DNA of 64,000 bases from Aquimarina brevivitae (GCF_004216895.1 NZ_SGXE01000001.1:1594208-1658207), one strand, 5' to 3'; counted from the stretch's first letter, positions 55,301 through 63,863 are shown. Notes: a model not told the origin generated them from the sequence alone. Program-made: numbers and translations.

Positions 55301-55673
55301 TCGCAAATCGTTTTGCGGTTTCCTTAACAACAGCAAAAGCTTCTGGTAATATTTCGTTAAGTACCTTTTCGGAGGCCTCGTAAGCATCGTTTTTTAATTT
55401 ATCGATCTCGGCATAGATATCTTCCTTTTCATCGATATTATCCGTAGTATTGGCTTGATCTTGTAGGTCTTCTATCTTTTTCAAAGACTCCGCACGTGCT
55501 TCATTGATTTTAGCTTTGAATTCAGCGGTCTTAGCGCGTAATTCATCATGCGATAATCCTTGTAGGGTTTCTTCAGCTTTTTTGATGAGCTCAACCCTGG
55601 GTTGTATTTCTTTAATGTCTTTTTTGGATTTGTCTCCGACAAATACTTTTAATACAGAATCTAAAATTCCCAT
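52317..55673 (-). CDS. secA: Protein translocase ATPase SecA
   Basis: The motor ATPase that drives proteins through SecYEG. The 1118 residues include Walker A MQTGEGKT (192-199), the DEVD box (IDEVDSVLIDDARTPLI), the preprotein-binding domain, the second nucleotide fold with GRGTDIKL and RQLRGRSGRQGDPG, and the helical scaffold. It is longer than Escherichia SecA (901), as usual in Bacteroidota, with an inserted charged segment near residues 60-95. The C-terminus lacks the Cys-rich zinc motif and ends HVMSGENKTLKYKQA. Confidence 0.98.
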   Translation of the reverse strand: MGILDSVLKVFVGDKSKKDIKEIQPRVELIKKAEETLQGLSHDELRAKTAEFKAKINEARAESLKKIEDLQDQANTTDNIDEKEDIYAEIDKLKNDAYEASEKVLNEILPEAFAVVKETAKRFANNDQIEVAASTYDRELSGAKDYVSLEGEKAIWQTSWDAAGKEVTWDMVHYDVQLIGGIALHEGKVAEMQTGEGKTLVATLPVYLNALSGNGVHLVTVNDYLARRDSEWMAPIFQFHGLSVDCIDNHRPNSAERRAAYNADITYGTNNEFGFDYLRDNMSHAPDDLVQKPHNYAIIDEVDSVLIDDARTPLIISGPVPKGDVHEFDELKPKIADIVSVQQKYLTTVLAEAKKLINEGNTKDGSFKLLQVYRGMPKNKALIKFLSEEGVKQMLQKTENFYMQDNNREMHKVDADLYYVIEEKNNQIDLTDKGVDYISGKEDPEFFVLPEIGMEIAKIESLGLSKEEEAEKKEELFRDYSVKSERIHTLRQLLKAYSLFEKDVEYVVMDNKVKIVDEQTGRIMDGRRYSDGLHQAIEAKENVKIEDATQTFATVTLQNYFRMYKKLSGMTGTAVTEAGELWEIYKLDVVEIPTNRPIARKDKEDLVYKTKREKYNAVIEEVVELSNAGRPVLIGTTSVEISELLGRMLSMRKIQHNVLNAKLHKKEADIVAEAGKKGMVTIATNMAGRGTDIKLSDEVKEAGGLAIIGTERHDSRRVDRQLRGRSGRQGDPGSSQFYVSLEDNLMRLFGSERIAKMMDKMGLKEGEVIQHSMITKSIERAQKKVEENNFGVRKRLLEYDDVMNAQREVVYKRRYHALFGERLRVDIANMIFDTAEVITEGNKIAQDFKNFEFELIRYFSMSSPVSETEFEKMDTQKITGAVYKAAYQHYQDKMKRNAEIAYPVIKKVFEDPSSNYERILVPFTDGVKSLNVATNLEKAYETEGKQLITDFEKNITLAIIDDAWKTHLRKMDELKQSVQLAVHEQKDPLLIYKFEAFELFKAMIEEVNKDVISFLFKGELPTGNTQDISEARQVRRKENLETTKEEIPNMDERAAMNRAAGQTQQRPQVTETIVREQPKIGRNDKVTIKHVMSGENKTLKYKQAIPLLDKGEWVLVDE

Positions 55674-55791
55674 AAGTAATGGTTATATTTTTTAGCTTGT
55701 TATTTGATGGTAAGACAAATGACAAACCGTTTTTGTAATTATATAAATAGTTCTAATGCTTTTGTAGCTCTCTAAAAGCGCCACAATTTAA

Positions 55792-55820
55792 GCAAAAAAA
55801 AAGCCTCTTTCGAGACTTTT
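55792..55820 (-). terminator. Terminator of the DUF2795 gene
   Basis: On the - strand AAAAGTCTC and GAGGCTTTT pair with one mismatch, followed by a run of T residues, just after the DUF2795 stop and before secA. Confidence 0.65.
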
Positions 55821-55839
55821 GATTTATTTTCGATGTTAA

Positions 55840-56061
55840 TTAATATTCATCTTCATTCCATAGATAATCCTCATCTGTAGGATAATCTGGCCAGATTTCT
55901 TCGATTGAGTCATAAGAGTCTCCTTCATCTTCTATCGACTGTAGGTTTTCTACCACTTCAAGAGGAGCTCCAGTACGAATAGCGTAATCAATCAATTCAT
56001 CTTTTGTAGCTGGCCAAGGTGCGTCACTTAAATAAGACGCTAATTCTAATGTCCAATACAT
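55840..56061 (-). CDS. DUF2795 family small protein
   Basis: A 73-residue acidic protein. MYWTLELASYLSDAPWPATKDELIDYAIRTGAP contains the DUF2795 core (a short helical unit with conserved Trp/Pro and a DELI-DYA segment), and the tail is rich in Asp, Glu and Tyr. Function is unknown; the gene is a regular upstream neighbour of secA in flavobacteria. Confidence 0.8.
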   Translation of the reverse strand: MYWTLELASYLSDAPWPATKDELIDYAIRTGAPLEVVENLQSIEDEGDSYDSIEEIWPDYPTDEDYLWNEDEY

Positions 56062-56194
56062 AGTTTTACTGGTTTAAGATTTTTGCAAAAATAAATTTTT
56101 AGTTGAAAAAGTCAAGTAAAAAATCAATTATTTAAACAATAATTATAAGAACGTGATTTTTATGGCACTACTACAACTAATTTTATAGTTTTTT

Positions 56195-56770
56195 TTAAGA
56201 TTCTTTCTTGGGAATCCATTTTATTTCTTCTGCCTTTAAATCATAGGTCAACTTCCGTGCCAGTACAAAAAGGTAGTCAGATAGTCGGTTTAAATACTTT
56301 AGTGTATTCTCTTCAAATGGAGAAATCTCGTATAAAGCGGTGGCTAATCGCTCAGCACGGCGACAAACACATCTGGCGATGTGACAGAATGACACAGTTT
56401 GGTGTCCACCGGGTAATACAAAATGTGTCATGGTGGGTAGGGTGGTGTCGATATCATCCATGATTTGCTCCAATTGTTCGATGTCTTCATCAACAATAGT
56501 AGGAATGTTTAATCGTTTAGATCCGTTTTTTAAGGTTGCTTTTTCAGGATCAGTAGCCATAATTGCACCAATGGTAAACAGCTTATCCTGTACGGAAATT
56601 AAGAGTTCCTTACTTTTGTCATCAATGTTTTGATCCCTGATGAGCCCAATGTGCGAATTTAACTCATCGATTGTACCGTAGGCTTCGATACGGAGGTGAT
56701 GCTTAGGGACCCGCGTTCCACCAAATAAAGCTGTTGTACCTTTATCACCAGTTTTAGTGTATATCTTCAT
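56195..56770 (-). CDS. Cobalamin adenosyltransferase, PduO type
   Basis: A 191-residue corrinoid adenosyltransferase that makes adenosylcobalamin from ATP and cob(I)alamin. I start at MKIYTKTGDKGTT (ATG 56770), the usual N-terminus; a longer start at 56797 adds nine basic residues. TGDKGTTALFGG binds ATP, and CVCRRAERLAT with the LNRLSDYLFVLAR end are family motifs. It overlaps the small membrane-protein gene upstream by 17 bp. The coenzyme would serve the mutase guarded by MeaB. Confidence 0.94.
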   Translation of the reverse strand: MKIYTKTGDKGTTALFGGTRVPKHHLRIEAYGTIDELNSHIGLIRDQNIDDKSKELLISVQDKLFTIGAIMATDPEKATLKNGSKRLNIPTIVDEDIEQLEQIMDDIDTTLPTMTHFVLPGGHQTVSFCHIARCVCRRAERLATALYEISPFEENTLKYLNRLSDYLFVLARKLTYDLKAEEIKWIPKKES

Positions 56771-56936
56771 CTCTATTTTTCTTTTTTTCTTGAACATTCT
56801 TTCTGAAATCCCTTTTTTTACGCCCGTAAAATTTAGAAGAGTTCCGTTTGGTATTCCACATTACCAAAATAAAAAGTAAGGCTAAACCTAACACCATTAC
56901 CAATAGCTGGGTTTCTTCAGAAAGTGAATCAAACAT
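56754..56936 (-). CDS. Small single-helix membrane protein
   Basis: A 60-residue protein with one membrane helix (TQLLVMVLGLALLFILVMW) and a very basic C-terminal tail (SKFYGRKKRDFRKNVQEKK). Its end overlaps the cobalamin adenosyltransferase start, indicating cotranscription. Function is unknown. Confidence 0.6.
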   Translation of the reverse strand: MFDSLSEETQLLVMVLGLALLFILVMWNTKRNSSKFYGRKKRDFRKNVQEKKKNRDEDIH

Positions 56937-57043
56937 GATTTTTAATTTTTGTAAAAATACTAAAAGCAGTTTAGTTGACTAAAAATTATAATTGTAGTTC
57001 AAGTTATTTATAAAATAGCTGGCAGGAGATACGTCTCTTTTAC

Positions 57044-57051
57044 TACCTTTG
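57044..57051 (+). promoter_or_regulatory. Candidate -7 box for recR, almost leaderless
   Basis: TACCTTTG fits TAnnTTTG and ends 7 bases before the recR ATG at 57059. No TTG is seen at the proper upstream distance. Confidence 0.45.
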
Positions 57052-57058
57052 CAAGGTA

Positions 57059-57679
57059 ATGGAATTTTCATCAAAACTTTTAGAAAAAGCAGTATATGAG
57101 GTGTCCCAACTACCGGGTATTGGGAAACGAACAGCCTTGCGATTGGTGCTTCATTTGTTAAAACAACCTGAATCACAAACGGATCATTTGGTGTCGGCGT
57201 TAGCAAGTTTGCGAAAAGATATCAAGTTGTGTACAACTTGCTATAGTATAAGTGATACCGGAATTTGCCACATATGTGCGGATACCTCAAGATTGGACAG
57301 TCTAGTATGTGTAGTTGAGGATATTAGAGATGTGATGGCAATAGAGGCTACAGGTCAATATAGAGGAGTCTACCACGTGTTAGGTGGTAAAATAAGTCCT
57401 ATGGATGGTATAGGTCCTCAGGATTTACACATTGCTTCTCTTGTAGAAAGAGTAAAATCTGGAGCTATAGAAGAATTAATTTTTGCGCTTAGCGCATCGA
57501 TGGAAGGCGATACCACTAATTTTTATATTTACAAGCAACTTGAAGATATGCCCATTAAAACTTCAACTATTGCCAGAGGAATTGGAGTGAATGATGAGTT
57601 GGAATACGCAGATGAAATAACATTAGGAAGAAGTATTTTAAACCGGGTTCCCTTTGAAAATGCTTTGAAAAAGCCTTAA
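57059..57679 (+). CDS. recR: Recombination protein RecR
   Basis: A 206-residue DNA repair protein that works with RecF and RecO to load RecA at gaps. The N-terminal helix-hairpin-helix ([12 protein letters not shown]) is followed by the four-Cys zinc motif ([16 protein letters not shown]) and a Toprim domain ([14 protein letters not shown], then GVYHVLGG). Length is typical. The start is close behind a TAnnTTTG box. Confidence 0.97.
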   Translation: MEFSSKLLEKAVYEVSQLPGIGKRTALRLVLHLLKQPESQTDHLVSALASLRKDIKLCTTCYSISDTGICHICADTSRLDSLVCVVEDIRDVMAIEATGQYRGVYHVLGGKISPMDGIGPQDLHIASLVERVKSGAIEELIFALSASMEGDTTNFYIYKQLEDMPIKTSTIARGIGVNDELEYADEITLGRSILNRVPFENALKKP

Positions 57680-57704
57680 TTTCAACTCCTAAAAATTATG
57701 CTAT

Positions 57705-58841
57705 CTGGAACTTTCTGTTGTCATTCTTAATTATAAGGTACGCTACTTCTTAGAACTCTGTATTTTGAGTACTATTCAAGCATTGCAGGATATAGATGCA
57801 GAAATTATTGTAGTGGATAATTTTTCTGAGGATGAAAGTTGCGCTATGGTGAAAGCTCATTTCCCGGAGGTGATTTTAATAGAAAACATAGAGAATGTTG
57901 GTTTTGCTAGGGCGGTTAATCAAGGAGTTGCTGTAGCTAAAGGAACATATGTATGTATTTTAAACCCGGATATTGTAGTTCCTAAAACTATTTTTAACTC
58001 GTTAATTTCTAAATTAAAAGAACGTACGGCTTCCGGAATTATTGGTCCCAGGCTTATCGACGGAGCTGGTCGTTTTTTACCAGAAAGTAAACGTAATGTA
58101 CCTTCTCCATATACATCATTTAAAAGGCTTTTTGGGATCAAAATTGGAAAGACAAAAAATTATTATGCAACCCACGTAAATCCGAAGGAAGTAGGTAAAG
58201 TCGATGTTTTGGTTGGTGCATTTATGATCCTAGAACGCGCTTTATTCATGGAAGTAAAAGGATTTGATGAGGCCTATTTTATGTATGGGGAAGATATTGA
58301 TCTTTCTTTTACAATTCAGAAAGAAGGCAAAGAAAACTGGTATAGTGGAGAGGACGTTGCCATTCATTTTAAAGGCGAAAGCACAGTTAAAAATGCAGTA
58401 TATATCCAACGTTTTTATGGTGCAATGCGTATTTTTTATAGAAAACATTTTAAGTATAATCTGCTTGTGGATACTATTGTATCTTCAGGCATTCGAATTG
58501 TTTCGCTGTTAAAGACAGCTAAAATTACCAAAAGGACAAAAAGAGCTATTGATTTTTATCTTTTAATAAGTGATGATCTAGACTTAATGCAGCAAGTAAA
58601 GAAAACTCGACATAAAAATGTTATCTTAGAAAGAAGTAAATCATTGGAAAAGTATCTTACCAAGGATATCGAAATCTTGTTAGATGCTGATTACATCTCT
58701 TATTCGGAGATTATTTATTTAATGGATATGTATCAGAGAAATAACTTTACATTTAAAATTAAACCAACGGGATGTAATTATTTCGTTGGAAGCGATTTTA
58801 GTGATGGTAAAGGAGAGGTGATCGTTTTAAATAAACTTTAG
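57705..58841 (+). CDS. Family 2 glycosyltransferase with non-standard start
   Basis: A membrane-associated or cytoplasmic sugar transferase of GT-A fold, about 378 residues. The N-terminal core LSVVILNYKVRYFLELC is encoded upstream of the first usual start codon (TTG 57765) and in its frame, which is open back to 57693. CTG at 57705, reading (M)ELSVVILNYK, is the best initiation site. Other motifs are IIVVDNFSED, ENVGFARAVNQG and LNPDI (metal/nucleotide site), and the acceptor-site region FDEAYFMYGEDIDL. It probably builds a cell-surface polysaccharide. Confidence 0.85.
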   Translation: MELSVVILNYKVRYFLELCILSTIQALQDIDAEIIVVDNFSEDESCAMVKAHFPEVILIENIENVGFARAVNQGVAVAKGTYVCILNPDIVVPKTIFNSLISKLKERTASGIIGPRLIDGAGRFLPESKRNVPSPYTSFKRLFGIKIGKTKNYYATHVNPKEVGKVDVLVGAFMILERALFMEVKGFDEAYFMYGEDIDLSFTIQKEGKENWYSGEDVAIHFKGESTVKNAVYIQRFYGAMRIFYRKHFKYNLLVDTIVSSGIRIVSLLKTAKITKRTKRAIDFYLLISDDLDLMQQVKKTRHKNVILERSKSLEKYLTKDIEILLDADYISYSEIIYLMDMYQRNNFTFKIKPTGCNYFVGSDFSDGKGEVIVLNKL

Positions 58842-58920
58842 TAAATAAAAATTAATACTAAAAGCGAAATTTAATTAAATTCGCAAAAAAAATAACTTAT
58901 TAACCCTTTTATTTAAGAAT

Positions 58921-60282
58921 ATGGCAAAGTTTGAGCTTAAGCTACCTAAGATGGGGGAAAGCGTTGCTGAAGCAACAATAACAACCTGGTTAAAAGAAGT
59001 AGGAGATACTATTGAGTTAGATGATCCTGTAGTAGAAATTGCAACAGATAAAGTAGATAGTGAAGTGCCGAGTGAAGTTGAAGGGGTTTTAGTAGAGAAA
59101 CTTTTTGATGTCGACGATGTAGTTCAAGTAGGGCAAACTCTTGCTATTATTGAAATTGATGGGGAGCAAGAAGAGACTAGCGAAAAAGAACCAGAGTCTT
59201 CGGTAAAAGAAGAAGAGCAGACAGCTACTGAAGAAGTAGCACATCTTGAACAGGAAATAGAAGCAGCTTCGGAAACAGCAAAAAATACAACTGCGGATTA
59301 TACTGAAGGAAGTAAGTTTTATTCTCCTTTGGTAAAAAACATTGCTACTGAAGAAAATATTTCTTTAGCAGAATTAGAGGCTTTAGAAGGAACAGGTAAA
59401 GATGGAAGAGTTACCAAAAATGATATTCTACAGTATGTTGAGGATCGTAAAGCAGGTAAAACCGTTGCACCACAAACAGCACCTGAAGCAGCGCCTAAAA
59501 CTCAGCCAAAAACTGCTCCAGTACAATCGGTAGAGAAGAAAGCTCCTAAAGCAGAGCCAGTGGTAGCATCAGGAGAGGATGAGATTATTGAAATGACCAG
59601 AATGGGTAAAATGATTGCACATCATATGGTCGAATCTGTACAAACTTCAGCTCACGTGCAATCCTTTATCGAGGCCGATGTAACCAACATCTGGAATTGG
59701 CGTAAGAAAGTTAAGGATGAGTTTAAAAAACGTGAAGGTGAAAATATAACCTTTACGCCTATTTTTATGGAGGCGGTAGCCAAAGCGATCAAAGATTTTC
59801 CGTTAATTAATATTTCGGTTGCAGGCGATAAAATCATAAAGAAAAAGAATATCAATCTTGGGATGGCTGCAGCTTTACCAGATGGTAATCTAATTGTACC
59901 TGTGATTAAAAATGCGGATCAGCTTAATTTGGTTGGTATGACTAAAGCTGTAAATGATTTAGCAAATCGAGCTCGATTGAATAAACTTAAGCCAGACGAT
60001 ATCCAGGGGGGTACGTATACGGTAACTAACGTGGGGACTTTTGGTAGTATTATGGGTACTCCTATTATCAATCAACCTCAGGTAGGTATATTAGCGCTAG
60101 GAGCTATTCGTAAAGTGCCTGCGGTAATTGAAACACCAGAAGGTGATTTTATTGGTATCCGTTATAAGATGTTCTTATCACACTCCTATGACCATAGAGT
60201 AGTAAACGGAGCGCTAGGAGGGCAGTTTGTACAACGGGTTAAAGAATATTTAGAAGCTTTTGATCCGAAACGAGAATTTTAG
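58921..60282 (+). CDS. 2-oxo acid dehydrogenase E2 dihydrolipoyl acyltransferase
   Basis: A 453-residue E2 core protein of a 2-oxo acid dehydrogenase complex. The lipoyl domain carries Lys44 (EIATDKVDSEV). A linker rich in Glu, Ala and Pro leads to the E3-binding domain (about 135-177) and the catalytic domain (from about 220). The active-site motif reads DHRVVNGALGG: His425 is present but the usual Asp is Asn429. Substrate type (pyruvate, branched-chain or 2-oxoglutarate) is not fixed. E1 and E3 genes are not adjacent. Confidence 0.9.
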   Translation: MAKFELKLPKMGESVAEATITTWLKEVGDTIELDDPVVEIATDKVDSEVPSEVEGVLVEKLFDVDDVVQVGQTLAIIEIDGEQEETSEKEPESSVKEEEQTATEEVAHLEQEIEAASETAKNTTADYTEGSKFYSPLVKNIATEENISLAELEALEGTGKDGRVTKNDILQYVEDRKAGKTVAPQTAPEAAPKTQPKTAPVQSVEKKAPKAEPVVASGEDEIIEMTRMGKMIAHHMVESVQTSAHVQSFIEADVTNIWNWRKKVKDEFKKREGENITFTPIFMEAVAKAIKDFPLINISVAGDKIIKKKNINLGMAAALPDGNLIVPVIKNADQLNLVGMTKAVNDLANRARLNKLKPDDIQGGTYTVTNVGTFGSIMGTPIINQPQVGILALGAIRKVPAVIETPEGDFIGIRYKMFLSHSYDHRVVNGALGGQFVQRVKEYLEAFDPKREF

Positions 60283-60304
60283 CATCAAAAAATAATAGAT
60301 CAAA

Positions 60305-60337
60305 TAACAAAAGAGACCTAAAAAGTCTCTTTTGTTA
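60305..60337. terminator. Bidirectional terminator
   Basis: TAACAAAAGAGAC pairs perfectly with GTCTCTTTTGTTA (13 bp, 7-base loop), between the converging E2 and serine-hydrolase genes. Confidence 0.9.
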
Positions 60338-60340
60338 TTT

Positions 60341-61486
60341 TTACAGCATTTCCATTAATGTAAAGCATAACCTGTCAATATTGGAATGCTCAGGATAAAA
60401 AGCATTGACATTTGATAAGATCACTACGCCAGTTTTGTTTGTTGGGTCAATAACTAAACAAGAGCTATAGCCCTGAGTACCGCCGTTGTGCCAAAACCAA
60501 TTGGCGCATTCTCTTTTACTTATCATCCAGCCTAAAGCTATAGATCGTTTGTCAGATATAGAAAAGGTAGGCTTTCGCTGTAAGGAAAGTACTGAGTCTT
60601 TAGCAAAATTTGCTTTCATAAATTTTGATAGATCTTCAACATTAGAGTACATAGCTCCTAAACCGTGCATACTTGAAAATTTCCAGGAAGGAGTGGGAGT
60701 TCCCTGATTATTCAATCCTTTGACAGTAATATCATCAACCATTTCTCTTCTGCTAGAGGAATGTGACATCTGGTATTTGCTAAAAATTCGCTCTTGCAAT
60801 AGTTGCTCAAAACTTTTGCCCGATAGTTTAGAAAGCGTATAACTTAACACACCTGCTCCTAAATTAGAATACGCCATTTTGGATCCAGGTTTGGTCTTGG
60901 GCTCCATTTCTGTAGTTAAGTATGCTTCTAACTTCTCTTCTGTGTAGTTTTCATAAACTTTATCTGGATCTAGCAAGGAAGATGTCATCATACCGGGAGG
61001 TACTCTTGGTAATCCAGCAGTATGGTTTGATAAATTTTGTAACGTTATACTTGCTCCGTCTTTTTGATATTGATGTAGGGTAATGTCTAAGTACTCTTGT
61101 ATTGGTTTTGTAGGGTCTATTTGATCATTAACAATAAAATCGCTGAGAAGCGTTGAATTGAATACTTTAGTAATGGATCCGATTTGAAAGACAGAATCTT
61201 TATTAGAGATTGTTCTTAGCGTGTCGCTCTTTCTTTTGATCCCATAGTAGTCAACTTTTTCATCATTGATAAAGGCAATAGCAAGTTGTGTATTGTTAGG
61301 AAATTCTTTGCTGTACTTATAAATAGAATCAATTTTTGGTCTGTTGATGTTCTCTGTGACTTGCAAATGATTTACCGCTGGATCAGCAACTTTAGTAGTT
61401 ATATTTTTTGCATAAATAAATAGTGCTATTACAAGGATGATACCCAATGTGATCACACTACCCAGTACAATTAAGAAAGTTCTCAT
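60341..61486 (-). CDS. Class C beta-lactamase-like serine hydrolase
   Basis: A 381-residue membrane-anchored or exported hydrolase of the beta-lactamase/D-peptidase fold. From ATG 61486 a hydrophobic anchor (FLIVLGSVITLGIILVIALFIYA) comes first; the frame extends upstream to 61549 without good reason. The active site has Ser104-x-x-Lys107 (GSITK), Tyr in AYSNLG, and HNGGTQG near the end in place of the KTG motif. Members cleave beta-lactams, D-peptides or esters; this one's substrate is unknown. Confidence 0.88.
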   Translation of the reverse strand: MRTFLIVLGSVITLGIILVIALFIYAKNITTKVADPAVNHLQVTENINRPKIDSIYKYSKEFPNNTQLAIAFINDEKVDYYGIKRKSDTLRTISNKDSVFQIGSITKVFNSTLLSDFIVNDQIDPTKPIQEYLDITLHQYQKDGASITLQNLSNHTAGLPRVPPGMMTSSLLDPDKVYENYTEEKLEAYLTTEMEPKTKPGSKMAYSNLGAGVLSYTLSKLSGKSFEQLLQERIFSKYQMSHSSSRREMVDDITVKGLNNQGTPTPSWKFSSMHGLGAMYSNVEDLSKFMKANFAKDSVLSLQRKPTFSISDKRSIALGWMISKRECANWFWHNGGTQGYSSCLVIDPTNKTGVVILSNVNAFYPEHSNIDRLCFTLMEML

Positions 61487-61559
61487 AATCAAAAAAGAGT
61501 AAAATGTTTCCCTATAGGTGATATAGTGAGCAAAAATGTTACATCTCAATGGAATAAAA

Positions 61560-62723
61560 TTATCCTCTGAATAAGAAAAACCGGTCTTTCATTTTTTCGA
61601 TCTCAGTATCTTTATTAGTAATGATATAGTTAATGGCTTCTTCAGTAAACGTTTTTCCTTTATCGGTAAGTGCTATGATTTGATTGTCGATGGTAATCAT
61701 ATTATTTTTTAAAGCTAGGGAAAGCACTGTTCTTGATTTTACCTTTTGCCAATTGATATGGTCGTTGAGATGTGCTACTTTTCTTTCTTCTTCTTCGTCA
61801 GAATGATTGTGAAGATGCAGTAAAAAAGTAAGTAATAATACTTCTTTTTGCTGTTGCTTTTGTCGATACAGTACAGATATTAAGCCTTTATTTTTTGCAA
61901 ATAAATACACTAATAAAAACACTATTCCTAACACTGTAGTAATGGATCCGGATATTGAAGCATCTAATAGGTGGGCTGACCAATAACCAAGAATAGCTCC
62001 GGTTATACCAAATAATGTAGCTAAAAGTAACATTTTCTTAAGGTCTTGTGTCAATAAGTAGGCGGTGGCTGCTGGTGCAATCATCAATGCAATCACTAAA
62101 ATAGCACCTACGGCATCAAAGGCGCCAACCGTTGTCACTGAAGAAACAGTCATCAGTCCATAGTGAATAATTGCCGGCGAAAAACCTAAGCTGGCAGCTA
62201 ATCCTTTATCAAATGTACTTACTTTTAATTCTTTGAAAAAAGCAATAAGTAATAGTAGCGTAGTAATTAAAATACTTCCGATAATCCATAGTGATTTGGG
62301 TCCGAGATCGGTAGTTCCAACGGTAATTCTATCAAAAGGAGCAAAGGCTAATTCTCCTAGTAACACCGCATCAATATCTAAATGGACATCGCTGGCATTT
62401 TTAGAAATAAGAATAATACCTATACTAAACAAGGCAGGGAAAACTAATCCAATAGCAGTATCTTCCTTAACCAAACCTGTTTTTTGAATAAACTCCACCA
62501 AGACAACAGTCAGTACACCACTTGCAGTGGCTAACAGAATCAGTAAAGGAGAGGAAAGATCGTGAGTTATAAAAAAACCAATAACAATTCCCGGTAAAAT
62601 AGAATGGCTAATTGCATCGGTTATCAATGCCATTTTTCGAAGCACCAAGAATGTCCCTGGAATTGCACAAGCTATGGCAACCAAACTAGCAATAAGTTGT
62701 ATTTCAATTTGCGCGCTATTCAT
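61560..62723 (-). CDS. Metal ABC transporter permease with winged-helix-like tail
   Basis: A 387-residue inner-membrane permease of the zinc/manganese/iron ABC-3 family. The membrane part (about 1-280) has eight or nine helices and the conserved DAISHSILPGIVIGF and VGAFDAVGAILVIALMIAPAATAYL. The last 105 residues are cytoplasmic and read like a winged helix of the DtxR/MntR type (VLSLALKNNMITIDNQIIALTDKGKTFTEEAI). Its start overlaps the upstream permease by 8 bp. The metal cannot be told from sequence. Confidence 0.9.
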   Translation of the reverse strand: MNSAQIEIQLIASLVAIACAIPGTFLVLRKMALITDAISHSILPGIVIGFFITHDLSSPLLILLATASGVLTVVLVEFIQKTGLVKEDTAIGLVFPALFSIGIILISKNASDVHLDIDAVLLGELAFAPFDRITVGTTDLGPKSLWIIGSILITTLLLLIAFFKELKVSTFDKGLAASLGFSPAIIHYGLMTVSSVTTVGAFDAVGAILVIALMIAPAATAYLLTQDLKKMLLLATLFGITGAILGYWSAHLLDASISGSITTVLGIVFLLVYLFAKNKGLISVLYRQKQQQKEVLLLTFLLHLHNHSDEEEERKVAHLNDHINWQKVKSRTVLSLALKNNMITIDNQIIALTDKGKTFTEEAINYIITNKDTEIEKMKDRFFLFRG

Positions 62724-63843
62724 CGGACTTACTTATTTGATCATATAGGGTAGCGGCTTTTTCGTAGCCTGTAGGTGTCATTTGCCACATATTTCCATCA
62801 AGTGATATGTAATTTTTATCTTCAAGTTGCTTTAATGTTTTTCTGGTAAACCCCTGAAAGTTGTTGAGTATTTTAATTGCGTGTGGATGTGAAATATTAG
62901 CGTGATCTTTAGCAATATGATACATAAAAGAAAGGGTTTTGTGTAATTGTAAGTCTCTTCTGTTTTTTCTAAATCGTATTTCTCTAAATAACAGCCCTCT
63001 TCCGGGAGAAAACACAAATGAAAAGAGTACAAAAATAGCCGCGACTATAACAATTATAGGACCTGTGGATAAATTATTGGAACTGGCGCTTATTCCCGTG
63101 CCGATTACCCCAGATAAAGCTCCAAAGATCGCTGCTACAATGACCATAGTACTTAGTTTATTTGTCCATTGCCTTGCGGCAGCTGCAGGCGCCAAAAGCA
63201 TTGCACTCATTAATACGACACCCACTGTTTGTAAGCCAAGTACAATAGCGACAACAATAAAGGATGTGATTAGAATATCCAGAAATTTAGTATTGAAGCC
63301 AATTGTTTTGGTGAAGTCCGGATCAAAGAGCAGGATTTTTAGTTCCTTCCAAAACAGTAGTAAAATAATAAAACTAATTCCAGTAACCCCACTCATTAAC
63401 CAAACATCACTTTCCACTAATGTTGCAGCTTGACCAAATAAGTAACTTTCTAACCCCGCCTGATTAGCATTAGGAATCTTTTGAATATAGGTTAATAGCA
63501 ACATCCCAAAACCAAAAAAAGTAGATAAAATCAGACCTAAAGCGGTATCAGATTTTAAATGTGTTTTGTTGACTATTCCTCGAATCCAAAATGTACCGAG
63601 CAAACCGCTTAGTAATGCTCCGATAAGAAACACTACACTGTTCTTAGATTCGATAATTAAAAAAGCTATGGCGATCCCTGGTAAAGCAGCATGGGATATG
63701 GCATCTCCCAATAAACTTTGCTTTCTTAACACCGCAAAACTACCTAACATACCACAGATAGCTCCTAACACTGCAGTTCCTATAGATATTGTTCTTAGGG
63801 TGTAGTCCGAAATTAGAAATTCAAAATATTCTTTTAGCTCCAT
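62716..63843 (-). CDS. Metal ABC transporter permease with winged-helix-like tail
   Basis: A 375-residue partner of the next permease, from the same ABC-3 family. The membrane part contains GDAISHAALPGIAIAF and LQTVGVVLMSAMLLAPAAAARQWT. The last 90 residues (from about 285) are again soluble and resemble a winged helix (FTRKTLKQLEDKNYISLDGNMWQMTPTGYEKA). It follows the ATP-binding protein gene by 20 bases. The two permeases likely pair in one importer. Confidence 0.9.
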   Translation of the reverse strand: MELKEYFEFLISDYTLRTISIGTAVLGAICGMLGSFAVLRKQSLLGDAISHAALPGIAIAFLIIESKNSVVFLIGALLSGLLGTFWIRGIVNKTHLKSDTALGLILSTFFGFGMLLLTYIQKIPNANQAGLESYLFGQAATLVESDVWLMSGVTGISFIILLLFWKELKILLFDPDFTKTIGFNTKFLDILITSFIVVAIVLGLQTVGVVLMSAMLLAPAAAARQWTNKLSTMVIVAAIFGALSGVIGTGISASSNNLSTGPIIVIVAAIFVLFSFVFSPGRGLLFREIRFRKNRRDLQLHKTLSFMYHIAKDHANISHPHAIKILNNFQGFTRKTLKQLEDKNYISLDGNMWQMTPTGYEKAATLYDQISKSDE

Positions 63844-63863
63844 GTAGCTTTTACTTAAAAAAT

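Noticed and set aside
62939-63433. 164-residue open frame on the + strand
   Set aside because: Antisense to a metal ABC permease. The Ile/Thr/Pro-rich translation is a by-product of membrane-helix codons.
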